NCBI RefSeq assembly: GCF_023284005.1
Contig: NZ_JAKIKS010000004.1
Location: forward strand, 40,222-104,221
From: Shewanella surugensis
Lineage (GTDB): Bacteria > Pseudomonadota > Gammaproteobacteria > Enterobacterales > Shewanellaceae
Reading direction: 5' to 3'
Length of the DNA: 64,000 bases
Below, piece after piece: positions 1 through 8,208 of the stretch (the first letter of the stretch is position 1; each line of letters opens with the position of its first letter). The notes below the pieces were generated by a model that saw only the letters and a program-made list of their open reading frames with translations, was not told the origin of the DNA and made no database searches. The translations under genes and the position numbers were made by a program.

Positions 1-975
1 AAAGCGCTAGCGGTAACGTGGGGAAAAAACAGATGTGCTTATTTAGAAGAAAATGATGTATTAGAAATAAATAAAGTCATCACAATTAATGAACTGCTTA
101 ACCTTTATTTTGAAAACCATGATTTGTGGAACGCCACTGGCACCACTAAACGCTATGTCATTAACATGCTCATGGATTGCGATATAAGCAAGATAAAAAC
201 AAATGCACTTAAGACAAGTGATTTAATCGAGCATTGTAAAAATCGCCGTGATGCAGGAGCTGGTCCAGCTACGGTTTACCATGATATTGCTTATTTACGC
301 AGTGTAATGAAAAAAGCTCTACCCGTTTGGAATATTACAGCTAACTTTGCCATTTTCGAAGCTGCTATTCCTGTTCTTATTGATATGAAATTGGTCGGAA
401 AAAGCCAAAAAAGGACACGACGACCAACAACTAATGAATTAGATAAATTAAAACTAGGCCTTCAGCAACGTATGGACTCGAGTACCAATAATACAGTACA
501 CATCCCTTTTGTTGATATTCTCGATTTTAGTATTTTAACCTGCATGCGAATTGGTGAAGTTTGCAGACTCAAGTGGGATGATTTAAATGAAGATCATAAA
601 ACAATTTTCGTACGTGACCGTAAAGATCCCCGCAAAAAAGAAGGCAATCACATGATCGTGCCGCTTTTAGGAGGAAGCTTCGATATAGTTAAACGCCAAC
701 CAAAAACAGATGAACTTATTTTTCCTTATAAATCCCCATCCATTACCTCTGGATTTCAAAGAGTTAGAAACAAGTTAGGCATTAACGATTTGCGTTATCA
801 CGATTTACGTCGAGAAGGGGCAAGCCGTTTATTTGAAAAAGGTTACTCTTTAGAGGAAGTCGCCCAGGTAACTGGGCATAAAAACTTAAATATTTTGTGG
901 ACGGTTTACACGCAACTCTTTCCGCATAAGTTACATGATAAATTTGCAGATGAGTCAAGCGGTGATGGGGCTTAA
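1..975 (+). CDS. int: Phage tyrosine integrase (5' truncated by window edge)
   Basis: Site-specific recombinase expected to insert and excise the prophage. The frame is open to base 1 without a start codon, so the N-terminus lies outside the window; a TTG at 124 is not a credible start because the upstream codons continue the core-binding domain. Catalytic signature residues are visible: Arg in CMRIGEVCRLKW, the HDLRR box, His in VTGHKN and the nucleophile Tyr in LWTVYTQL. It is oriented into the prophage, and its last 21 bases overlap the end of the convergent spike gene, so the attachment site is probably left of the window rather than at the 3' end of int as in P2. Family assignment is secure; the exact target site is unknown. 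Confidence 0.9.
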   Translation, partial: KALAVTWGKNRCAYLEENDVLEINKVITINELLNLYFENHDLWNATGTTKRYVINMLMDCDISKIKTNALKTSDLIEHCKNRRDAGAGPATVYHDIAYLRSVMKKALPVWNITANFAIFEAAIPVLIDMKLVGKSQKRTRRPTTNELDKLKLGLQQRMDSSTNNTVHIPFVDILDFSILTCMRIGEVCRLKWDDLNEDHKTIFVRDRKDPRKKEGNHMIVPLLGGSFDIVKRQPKTDELIFPYKSPSITSGFQRVRNKLGINDLRYHDLRREGASRLFEKGYSLEEVAQVTGHKNLNILWTVYTQLFPHKLHDKFADESSGDGA

Positions 976-1902
976 CTTTCCATCTAATGCGGCCGCTTGT
1001 GATTGATAGCCGGTAAAGCTACTGGCTTGATCGGGTGGCGCGCCTCTACCGTGTGTGTGTGCTGCCAAACTGGTGTTAGTACTTTTAACCACTGCAATTA
1101 AATCAACAACAATTTGCGCTAAGTTTACCTCCTCACTACCGACCCATATTTTAGGGGCTTGTACTCGAGCTAAGTCTGCAGCCTTAGCTTCTAATATTTT
1201 TAAACTTTCGATGTTGATATTGGCATGAGCCTTAATATCAACTTGTTGTTTGCTACCAAGCAGTAAGTTATCTAATGCTACGAGTAATGCTTTTTCACCT
1301 ACTTGGGTTTTTAATGATCCCATCACTTCATTAATCTGATTACCCTCTATCATGGTTTTATCATGAGTGGCTATATGGGTACTTCTTTCGTGATAACTTT
1401 GCTCACGAACTTGAGCGTTTACGATAGATGTTTGACTCGTTTGTTTGATGCACCCATCTGTTTGAATATACCAATTTTCATTGGTGCCGCTGATTTTACT
1501 ACGACTTGATTGCTGCAGTGTCACATCTGATTGTCGATGCTCAGTCACCAAGGTATTGAACGGCAACAATGCAGTGATCACCGGCATAGAATCTAAACCA
1601 TCAATGTATTGAATAAGGCACTGCATTCCTACGCAGGGCGATATAAAAACGCCTCTGTCATTTGCTTGTCCTGTGGCTAACGTCACTTGTTCAAAAATGG
1701 GTACCGCTAAGGCGTGGCCTGTTACAGCATCGAGCAATTGCACATCCACGGCCTTATAGGCTCTAAATGGGCTACTCACTTTGGCCACATCAACGGGTAA
1801 GTCATAAATACGTTCTATTCGTGCGAGTTGCGGGACATGCTTACGCTGGCCAAGCTCTGGGTATAAACGCAAAATTAAGCGCTTAATAGCGTTTTTGACC
1901 AT
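955..1902 (-). CDS. Baseplate spike protein, gpV/gp45-like
   Basis: Central membrane-piercing spike of a contractile tail. The N-terminal third resembles an OB-fold domain, followed by a hydrophilic repetitive stretch compatible with a beta-helical needle. Near the C-terminus is AAHTHGRG, an HxH motif like the iron-binding tip of P2 gpV and related spikes. The ATG at 1902 has AGGAGA just upstream, and the start overlaps the end of the hub gene by 28 bases, indicating coupling. It is the last gene of the long leftward tail operon. Function is inferred from the HTH-G tip, size and position beside the hub gene. Confidence 0.75.
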   Translation of the reverse strand: MVKNAIKRLILRLYPELGQRKHVPQLARIERIYDLPVDVAKVSSPFRAYKAVDVQLLDAVTGHALAVPIFEQVTLATGQANDRGVFISPCVGMQCLIQYIDGLDSMPVITALLPFNTLVTEHRQSDVTLQQSSRSKISGTNENWYIQTDGCIKQTSQTSIVNAQVREQSYHERSTHIATHDKTMIEGNQINEVMGSLKTQVGEKALLVALDNLLLGSKQQVDIKAHANINIESLKILEAKAADLARVQAPKIWVGSEEVNLAQIVVDLIAVVKSTNTSLAAHTHGRGAPPDQASSFTGYQSQAAALDGKLSPITA

Positions 1903-2582
1903 GTTATCTCCTGCGTATTTTTTGATAAAACCACTTGTGTGATATATCGACCATTCAGCTTTATGCCTGGCCTCATTTTAGGGATCACCAATAACCTTCC
2001 CGTCGTGGCCGTCTTAGTGACAATCGGATGCTCAGAAAAGTCAGTAATAGGATTGTTAGCCCAGCCGCTATCGTGCCAACTGCCAACATAAATTTTACCG
2101 TCACTTCGTTGCTGAAAAATATAATCAGTTATTTGATAAATTCGCCCTAAGCTGCGTAATGCGCTGACCCCATCACCACTATGGTGGAAACAAGGCACTG
2201 GATTATTAATATATTCAGCCTCGGGATAAACAAACTCAACACCAAGCAGGGATAACCCTGAAAGCACATGCTTTAAAGTGGCAAAGCGTATGGCTAACGG
2301 TGCAGGAAAAGAAAGCGCCCCAATTAATTCACGACAAGTTAAAAACCACATTCCCTGGCTAAAATGTTTCTTCTCGATCACACCCAGAAAATAAGGAATA
2401 AGAGTTGATACTTGATAACCCAGATGTAGTTCAACTAAACCGCTTGGCTCGCTTTCACAACACACCACAAAGATAGCGCGACCTGTTGAAAATAAATCTA
2501 ACTGCACATGATCGCTCACAATGTTAATCACTGGCTGACCGCCGATGGTCAATACTTTAGTTAATTTAACCGACTCCGCCAT
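1875..2582 (-). CDS. Baseplate hub protein, gpD/gp27-like
   Basis: A 235-residue protein rich in predicted beta strands, lying directly upstream of the spike gene. In P2-type tails the hub (gpD) forms the adaptor between tube and spike; the C-terminal part here (IYVGSWHDSGW, then RPGIKLNGRYI and VVLSKNTQEITW) resembles the hub domains of such proteins. It is shorter than P2 gpD (about 387 residues), so it may be a minimal hub or may share the role with the two genes upstream. It abuts the preceding gene at base 2582. The assignment is mainly positional. Confidence 0.55.
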   Translation of the reverse strand: MAESVKLTKVLTIGGQPVINIVSDHVQLDLFSTGRAIFVVCCESEPSGLVELHLGYQVSTLIPYFLGVIEKKHFSQGMWFLTCRELIGALSFPAPLAIRFATLKHVLSGLSLLGVEFVYPEAEYINNPVPCFHHSGDGVSALRSLGRIYQITDYIFQQRSDGKIYVGSWHDSGWANNPITDFSEHPIVTKTATTGRLLVIPKMRPGIKLNGRYITQVVLSKNTQEITWSKTLLSA

Positions 2583-3064
2583 TAAGGACCATCCTGTTCG
2601 GTAAACTTATCTTGTACTGCGTTATGGCCATCACTTGAAACTGATTGAGTATTCGATACGGCTGTTGCATCTAATTGCTGCTGCTCGCGTTCCGACTTAC
2701 TCAATAACTCTGTTAATTTAAAAGCGATAGTCCACGCCTTGACATCATCTTCTTCAGTTGCCAACACTTCGCCATCAAACTTAGCTTTACGCACTTTAAA
2801 CGCGCTAGCTACATCGCTATTGATGGTATAAGGCACGCGAGCGCCGTTTTCATCGAGCGCTTTTGCTTTAGTTACTAGCTCTTCTAACTTTGACACATCG
2901 ACAAAAGGCACCTTGGTTGTTACCGTTAATATCGCCGCTTTGATGCCGTTATCAGCATTTATCAAAAAAGAGCCGGCGCCTGATAAATCTTCTCCTGCCA
3001 ATTTAAAACCGCATTTTACTTTGGTTTCATAACCTGGCACTTCCCAACCGTCCAATGTGATCAT
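2582..3064 (-). CDS. Putative baseplate-associated protein
   Basis: A 160-residue protein with no motif I can name with certainty. The N-terminal half (LDGWEVPGYETKVKCGFKL) looks beta-rich and the C-terminal 40 residues are polar and low in complexity. An in-frame TTG at 3076 lies inside the upstream gene; the ATG at 3064, just after that gene's TAG stop, is the better start. Tight packing between a hub-like gene and another unknown suggests a structural or assembly role at the baseplate, possibly completing the short hub. The function is not shown by sequence. Confidence 0.6.
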   Translation of the reverse strand: MITLDGWEVPGYETKVKCGFKLAGEDLSGAGSFLINADNGIKAAILTVTTKVPFVDVSKLEELVTKAKALDENGARVPYTINSDVASAFKVRKAKFDGEVLATEEDDVKAWTIAFKLTELLSKSEREQQQLDATAVSNTQSVSSDGHNAVQDKFTEQDGP

Positions 3065-3068
3065 TTCT

Positions 3069-3710
3069 CTACCCAAATATTGACATTAATTGTGATAACT
3101 CACCTGCATCACCCACGAATAAACATTGCACCCAATGCTCATTATTATCACCTCGCGCTTTTACCTGCTCTGCTAACCCTCTTGCACTACTGGCATTAAA
3201 TTGCTCTATAAATAATCCGTGATTAGCAGGAGTGAATGCGGTTTGTGTTAGCCTGGCATCTCGCGCTGACTTCAATTCATCCAACTCATTTAAAGCCGCA
3301 TCAATATCGCTAATCAAGCTTTTGCCCGCATCATCGACCTGAGATAAACCCACATCATTATATTGTTGAGACAAAGGAAGTAACGCCCTAGGTTCTGCAA
3401 TATGACGCCATTCTAATGATTGGCAACATGCTAGCCCGCGCTGTATTTTATCGAGATCCAACATGGCCAAACTTGCTGCAAAGCGTGCGGCTTCAAGAAA
3501 CACCGACAACGGACAATATGCATTCATTGCTGTTAAGCTCGAGACTAAGTTCCCCGCGCTTTTTGATGACACATAAAGCAATAATGCATTAAATTTCTCG
3601 GGCCGCTGCGAACGGCTTAAATCATTTAATGCTCTCGATAATGCCAAGAACCCCTGAGCGCTAGTTGTACCTACATTAGGCGCATAACTATGGTGGCTAA
3701 TGCAATGCAT
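3069..3710 (-). CDS. Hypothetical tail-operon protein
   Basis: A 213-residue, largely alpha-helical protein with Ala/Leu/Ser-rich composition and no recognised domain. The ATG at 3710 forms a TGATG overlap with the stop of the small gene upstream; a GTG at 3713 is an alternative. It ends five bases before the next gene's ATG, so it belongs to the tail operon. I do not recognise the family. A chaperone or minor baseplate role would fit the position but is not supported by a motif. Confidence 0.6.
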   Translation of the reverse strand: MHCISHHSYAPNVGTTSAQGFLALSRALNDLSRSQRPEKFNALLLYVSSKSAGNLVSSLTAMNAYCPLSVFLEAARFAASLAMLDLDKIQRGLACCQSLEWRHIAEPRALLPLSQQYNDVGLSQVDDAGKSLISDIDAALNELDELKSARDARLTQTAFTPANHGLFIEQFNASSARGLAEQVKARGDNNEHWVQCLFVGDAGELSQLMSIFG

Positions 3711-3874
3711 CACGCAGGCGCTATCGCTAGCACGCTCTCTTTAAAATACGTTTCAGCCAGCAATACTAATGCATCACCGCTTAACTGTAGTTCGGTACTT
3801 GTATTACTGTTACGCCCGACATAACTCACTGCCATGATTGCTGCTGTATGGGTAAACCCGTGTGTAAATGACAT
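3710..3874 (-). CDS. Small phage protein (54 aa)
   Basis: A short reading frame starting MSFTHGFTHTAAIMAVSYVG and ending in a TGATG junction with the next gene. It fills the gap between the tail fibre and the hypothetical gene downstream, leaving only 35 bases to the fibre stop. The compact coupling argues it is translated. Its N-terminal half is moderately hydrophobic but too polar for a clear membrane segment. No family is recognised. Confidence 0.5.
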   Translation of the reverse strand: MSFTHGFTHTAAIMAVSYVGRNSNTSTELQLSGDALVLLAETYFKESVLAIAPA

Positions 3875-3909
3875 TAATCTATCCTTCTAAGTGAAATTGT
3901 TTTCGAAAA

Positions 3910-6213
3910 TTAAGGTTTTGCTGTATCTGAATTGTGAGCCAAGATCCATTCACCGCTTAAATTGACGAAATAATTATCTAACTCCTCAACATCAAGATTA
4001 ACCGTGTTTATTCTTTCTTCTACATATTCAAGCGATTCAACGAGGACGGGATCATTATCAAGTGAGTAAATTTTATCGCCCACTTTTATATTTGATATTG
4101 CTATCCATCGCCAATCATTAAATGCCTGACTCAACACTAAAAAAGGGTGCTCATACGTCACTTTTACGTCATCATTTAAAATATAGTGAGCCGGATCGGA
4201 ACCGAGTATTAAACTTCTAACCGTGGCGCTTTTTATTTCAACTTCTTCAACATCATCACTTTTAACAGTCTTCCATTCTGTATCGTTACCAGTGGCTAAA
4301 ATTGGGTGATAAATAGATTTAACCTTGTCGCCCACCCTAAGCATTTCAATAGCAACTGAAGCGCCATTTTCAAGCAAAACTTGTGTACCCACTTCAAAGC
4401 AAACATCGGGAGGATTTGTCCCACCTGTTCCACCACTTGAACTTGAAACGTGAGTGAGTAATTGTTCGAAAAGCTCGGCAACGTAAATCCTTTGAACTAC
4501 ATTTGAATTTTGAGCGCAAAATAAAACGTAACCAGCCTCAATAGTACCGCCCGCTTTTGATTCAGGCGATCTTGATAAAGACATGTTTGCGCAATTAACT
4601 TGATTAACCGCTAAACCACCGTAAGCGTCACGAATTACTACTTTGTTAGATATTGCCTCCTTTGAACATGATGATATTTGCAAGTATTTTGACGCTAATG
4701 AGTTACCGTTCTCATGAAAAGCCTTTGCTTGTAGACTTCCGTTTGAATCTCTTGCCGCTATCGTGGTAGCTACTGCTCCGTAATTAGGTTTAAGCCCTTG
4801 AAGTAATTCAGCGTTAGCGGATTTACCGTCAACCGTTAGATATATCTCTCTTAATTGTTTGCCATGCTCATAAACATAGCCTTGAGTCCATAAATCATTA
4901 CCCATTGCACTTGTTGGCTTTCCATTTTGGCACCAAACCGCTTGATGACCTCCGCCCATTAATCCCGAGTTTGTTCCGTCGCCGTCATTTATCTTGTTAC
5001 CATAAGCTCTAGCTAAGCCGTACAAATTGCCAAAATCTTTACCTGTTAGCCCCAATTGATAAGCAGCACCCATAGAGAATATTAAGCTAACCGATTCTAT
5101 GGAGTAATCCCCATAAACTCCGGCTTTCGCTGTAGGAGAGCTTGCAATTAACTTTCCCGTAAAAGTTTGATCTGTCGTTTCATTATTTAAAAATACCGAT
5201 CTTATATTTTTGCCGTCCTCGTAAAAGCTTTGACTAGTTACTTTAGTGAAAAATGTATTGCCGCTCGCGTCCCTTTTTGCAATTGAATTATTAGTCGCCA
5301 ACGAGGTTGGTAATAATCCGGCTAGCTGAGATGAATTAACCGAAGTCCCATCTTCAGAAAGCGCTCCGACTTCTGCAGCCGTTGGTGGGTTTGATGTATC
5401 GTATTGACGCGCCCATGGCGTCCATGTGCCGTTATAAACTCCGCAAACATACGTTTCGCCATCGTGATAAACTTTATATGTATATGTAACCCCAGAACCA
5501 GACGACAGCGTTACCGTTAATGATCCAGCCAACTCAATAGGGTAGTTTAATTCTAACTTGGCTGACACTGAAGCGTCTTGATGATAATGCCCTACCTCTA
5601 AAGCGGGGTTCTGTATATCCTCGTCCCACAACCTCGTTGAATTAGTAATAGTGCCTTTAACTATTACAGCTACCTCAGAATTTAGAACATATTGCGAATG
5701 CGGATTGGCATGACTTAAATGCGCGGCAAAGTCTTCACTGCGTAAAAACTCAGAGTCACTGGTTTGCCAGGGAAGTGTCGACAAAGTGATACCGAGTTCA
5801 CCTGCCACGCTAGCCCCTCGCCAGACGATACTTTTTACACTGTAATTACCGGTAACCGCGCCGACTGTTTTGGTCTTGGTTTGCTCGCTGGTATGTACAA
5901 TAGCAATTAACACCTCATCGCTATTAGCTTGAGTCGCAACAACACCATAGGCGTTATAAGTAAAATCACCAACGCTATAATCCAGTACTGCACTCATAAG
6001 CACAGCATTACCATTGAGTTTTGATACTCGCTCAACAGGGTGTGATGCCACTATATGACTGTTATCAATTGTGCTATCAGGATCAATCGGTAAATCAGCA
6101 TCTAGATTAGGAATATAAGCAAACACAAAGTGAGTAATATTTTGCACTTCATCGCCTGCAAACACCGCGTTTTTATAATCAATGCCTGCGTTTGTTATTG
6201 TTAATTGGCTCAT
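3910..6213 (-). CDS. Tail fibre with C-terminal Hint (intein-like) domain
   Basis: Receptor-binding tail fibre of 767 residues. Residues 1 to about 180 match the N-terminal attachment domain of tail-collar fibres (DUF3751 type), including the stretch DFAAHLSHANPHSQYV. The middle has repeated shaft-like units (for example TAAEVGALSEDG and repeated phrases of the kind ARDSNGSLQAKAFHENG). A Gly/Ser/Pro linker near 590 leads to a Hint domain from Cys605 to Asn761, with TYEH at 686-689 and a terminal HN followed by Ser762. Start ATG at 6213 overlaps the upstream stop by four bases. No separate fibre-assembly chaperone gene is evident next to it. The fibre call is firm; what the Hint domain does here is open. 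Confidence 0.88.
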   Translation of the reverse strand: MSQLTITNAGIDYKNAVFAGDEVQNITHFVFAYIPNLDADLPIDPDSTIDNSHIVASHPVERVSKLNGNAVLMSAVLDYSVGDFTYNAYGVVATQANSDEVLIAIVHTSEQTKTKTVGAVTGNYSVKSIVWRGASVAGELGITLSTLPWQTSDSEFLRSEDFAAHLSHANPHSQYVLNSEVAVIVKGTITNSTRLWDEDIQNPALEVGHYHQDASVSAKLELNYPIELAGSLTVTLSSGSGVTYTYKVYHDGETYVCGVYNGTWTPWARQYDTSNPPTAAEVGALSEDGTSVNSSQLAGLLPTSLATNNSIAKRDASGNTFFTKVTSQSFYEDGKNIRSVFLNNETTDQTFTGKLIASSPTAKAGVYGDYSIESVSLIFSMGAAYQLGLTGKDFGNLYGLARAYGNKINDGDGTNSGLMGGGHQAVWCQNGKPTSAMGNDLWTQGYVYEHGKQLREIYLTVDGKSANAELLQGLKPNYGAVATTIAARDSNGSLQAKAFHENGNSLASKYLQISSCSKEAISNKVVIRDAYGGLAVNQVNCANMSLSRSPESKAGGTIEAGYVLFCAQNSNVVQRIYVAELFEQLLTHVSSSSGGTGGTNPPDVCFEVGTQVLLENGASVAIEMLRVGDKVKSIYHPILATGNDTEWKTVKSDDVEEVEIKSATVRSLILGSDPAHYILNDDVKVTYEHPFLVLSQAFNDWRWIAISNIKVGDKIYSLDNDPVLVESLEYVEERINTVNLDVEELDNYFVNLSGEWILAHNSDTAKP
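3931..4401 (-). other. Hint/intein-like autoprocessing domain within tail fibre
   Basis: Encodes residues 605-761 of the fibre. All residues expected of a self-splicing or self-cleaving Hint fold are visible: N-terminal Cys605 in VCFEVGTQVLL, block-B TxxH as Thr686-His689 in VTYEHPFLV, and the C-terminal His760-Asn761 followed by a Ser nucleophile in ILAHNSDT. At about 157 residues there is no room for a homing endonuclease. Only six residues (SDTAKP) follow, so splicing would leave a six-residue C-extein. Confidence 0.82.
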
Positions 6214-6755
6214 CCAATGACCTCTTTTTCAAATTCAATAAGTGCAAAACGCTCGTCAGTATTCACGGCGGCCACTGCGCTTAAAAAATAGCGGCTACAG
6301 GTACGGCCATAACTGGCAATAATCGCGTTTATTAATTCTTCACGCTCAGCAAATTGGCTCTCTAACATCAGGATTTCGATTTGATCCCAATCAAAGCCTT
6401 CTACCCGTTCATTGATATCAATAATATCGAAGCCTAAGCGCCAAAAAATGGCTTTCATGCCTGCCGGACTGCCTGCATCTTTTGCATTAGCAAAGGCATA
6501 GATCACTCGTTTGCCATATATCTCTATTGACTCATTGGCTAAACGGGTGATCCCCCGCTCCCACGCGAGCAGGTCTAAAATTTGAATATCGCTGTCTTCT
6601 GAATGTTGCTGAGTCAACCACCAATAGAGATAGTTCTCGATATCTCGCCAAAATATTTCAATGACTTTTGCCAGGGAATTAACATCGCTAGACTGAAGCC
6701 AAACGGGTAATTGTGGGGTGAGTTTGGATATTGATTGTGGCGTTCGCTGGCTCAT
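6210..6755 (-). CDS. Baseplate protein, P2 gpI-like
   Basis: A 181-residue wedge component that in P2-type phages links baseplate and tail fibre. The sequence has the family's pattern: an N-terminal stretch listing where domains are placed (PQLPVWLQSS), a helical WERGITRL segment, a region around GSPAGMKAIFWRLGFD, and a C-terminal helix. It overlaps the fibre start by four bases and the J-like gene end by four bases, the same order (J, I, fibre) as P2. Assignment is good by order and overall pattern. Confidence 0.75.
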   Translation of the reverse strand: MSQRTPQSISKLTPQLPVWLQSSDVNSLAKVIEIFWRDIENYLYWWLTQQHSEDSDIQILDLLAWERGITRLANESIEIYGKRVIYAFANAKDAGSPAGMKAIFWRLGFDIIDINERVEGFDWDQIEILMLESQFAEREELINAIIASYGRTCSRYFLSAVAAVNTDERFALIEFEKEVIG

Positions 6756-7891
6756 AAGAATGTCACCTTGTCAGGTAATGGCAGTGACAAAGATGGCGCA
6801 ATATTATTATTCGCAAATTTGATGCTTTTAATTTCAGGAAAGTTATTATGCAATTCAGCTTCTAATTGACTGAAACTGAATAGCGCATCGGGCTTACAAC
6901 GAGTGGGTTGATAATCATTGTTTTGCCTAAAGGCCGCACGAATAAATTGCTCTATATCACTGCGTTTATCTTGAGTATTAATGTGCTGTAATAAATTAAC
7001 ATCTATATCAATACTGGATAACGGCACCGCAAATACTTTTAAATCATCACCGTCACCGTGATTACCCGCCGCAATATAATCATTCACTCTATCGAGTAGG
7101 GCTTGACTGACTTGGCCAACATCTAAATACAGATACACATCAACAGAACCTGGTCCACGCGGGGCTGTTTTATCAAACACAATATTATCGGCGCTAATAC
7201 CGGTATAGGTTGCAATGATGGTGCGATATAAAGAATCGACGTGATAACTGCCTAATGTGGCGAACGCATCACGAAACCTGAGTTGATAATTTTCATTGGT
7301 TTCGACATCCTGACCGGCAATGATCAGCCAATCATCATTATTGGTAATGCTAACGCCTTCAATAGACTCTTCTAAGTAAACATAATAACCACGGCTGAGG
7401 TTATAATTTTTACCTGAAAACTCCGCTTGAACCACCACTTGCACTTGGCTTTCATTGGCTGAAAATTCAGTATCAAATAACGAGACTAATGTATAAACGA
7501 CACCATTGATGGGAATAGAGTGAATACGGGTACCCGCCGCTATAACAAGCGCACTTGTCGTATCAGCTCTGGAAAACGTAATATGCCCTTGTACTTTTAC
7601 CTCTGTTAAACGGGGTAATTTACGGGCATCACCGTGTAAATCGAGCCATTCATCTTTTGCTAGCCTGGCAAAGGAATTTGGCATGATTTGCGTTGCTAAA
7701 GTATTAATCAAATCTAACGCAGGCTCTGTCACCATGGCTTTTTGTAAACGCCAAAACGGGCTCATAGGCGATTTATTATTAATCACAAAATCGCTATTTT
7801 CTAGGATAGACTCCAGTTTGACTTGCATCGAATAACTATCAGTTGGAATACCCGCTTGCTGCATGATGCGTTTAAAATCGACCTCTTTCAT
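6752..7891 (-). CDS. Baseplate J-like wedge protein
   Basis: A 379-residue baseplate J family protein, the main wedge subunit of contractile tails. Typical features are an N-terminal region with LARLAKDEWLDLHGD-like wording (here SFARLAKDEWLDLHGDARKL), a beta-rich middle with AAGTRI and VVVQAEFSGKNYNL, and a conserved segment RGPGSVDVYLYLD followed by NHGDGDDLKVFAVPL. Starts and stops overlap both neighbours by four bases. The assignment is confident. Confidence 0.85.
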   Translation of the reverse strand: MKEVDFKRIMQQAGIPTDSYSMQVKLESILENSDFVINNKSPMSPFWRLQKAMVTEPALDLINTLATQIMPNSFARLAKDEWLDLHGDARKLPRLTEVKVQGHITFSRADTTSALVIAAGTRIHSIPINGVVYTLVSLFDTEFSANESQVQVVVQAEFSGKNYNLSRGYYVYLEESIEGVSITNNDDWLIIAGQDVETNENYQLRFRDAFATLGSYHVDSLYRTIIATYTGISADNIVFDKTAPRGPGSVDVYLYLDVGQVSQALLDRVNDYIAAGNHGDGDDLKVFAVPLSSIDIDVNLLQHINTQDKRSDIEQFIRAAFRQNNDYQPTRCKPDALFSFSQLEAELHNNFPEIKSIKFANNNIAPSLSLPLPDKVTFL

Positions 7892-8208
7892 ATAGATCCC
7901 GCTTGCGTGTTAATATTGTATTGTCGAGTCTCAGCATGAATTGATAGGGTATGGTCGCTGTTATAAAACAGCTCTATGGTGCCAGGCTTTAATCGATCGT
8001 CTTTTTCAACTTCAAGTTCAAGCTCTGTTAAAATAGGTGCAATTGAATTGTTATTACGCAGCTTAATGAGTCGGGTTAACATGCCAGACTCGATAATTCG
8101 GTGTTTAATATCTTGGGCGATCACTTGTGCTTGGGTTAACTGACTTGGCTCAAACACGCTATTAAAATCTAAATCACCATCGAGAATATTTAAATCAATG
8201 TGGATCAT
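7888..8208 (-). CDS. Small baseplate protein (DUF2590-like, gpW position)
   Basis: A 106-residue protein located between tape measure and J-like wedge, the place of gpW/gp25 in P2-type tails. It resembles a short family found in kappa-like Vibrio and Shewanella prophages that I recall as DUF2590; this is memory, not a search. The C-terminal strand-rich part (DRLKPGTIELFYNSDHTLSIHAE) is compatible with a gp25-like fold. It overlaps both neighbours by four bases. Confidence 0.6.
   Translation of the reverse strand: MIHIDLNILDGDLDFNSVFEPSQLTQAQVIAQDIKHRIIESGMLTRLIKLRNNNSIAPILTELELEVEKDDRLKPGTIELFYNSDHTLSIHAETRQYNINTQAGSI

Noticed and set aside
124..975. Integrase starting at TTG 124
   Set aside because: The frame is open to base 1 and upstream codons look like coding sequence; the real start is outside the window.
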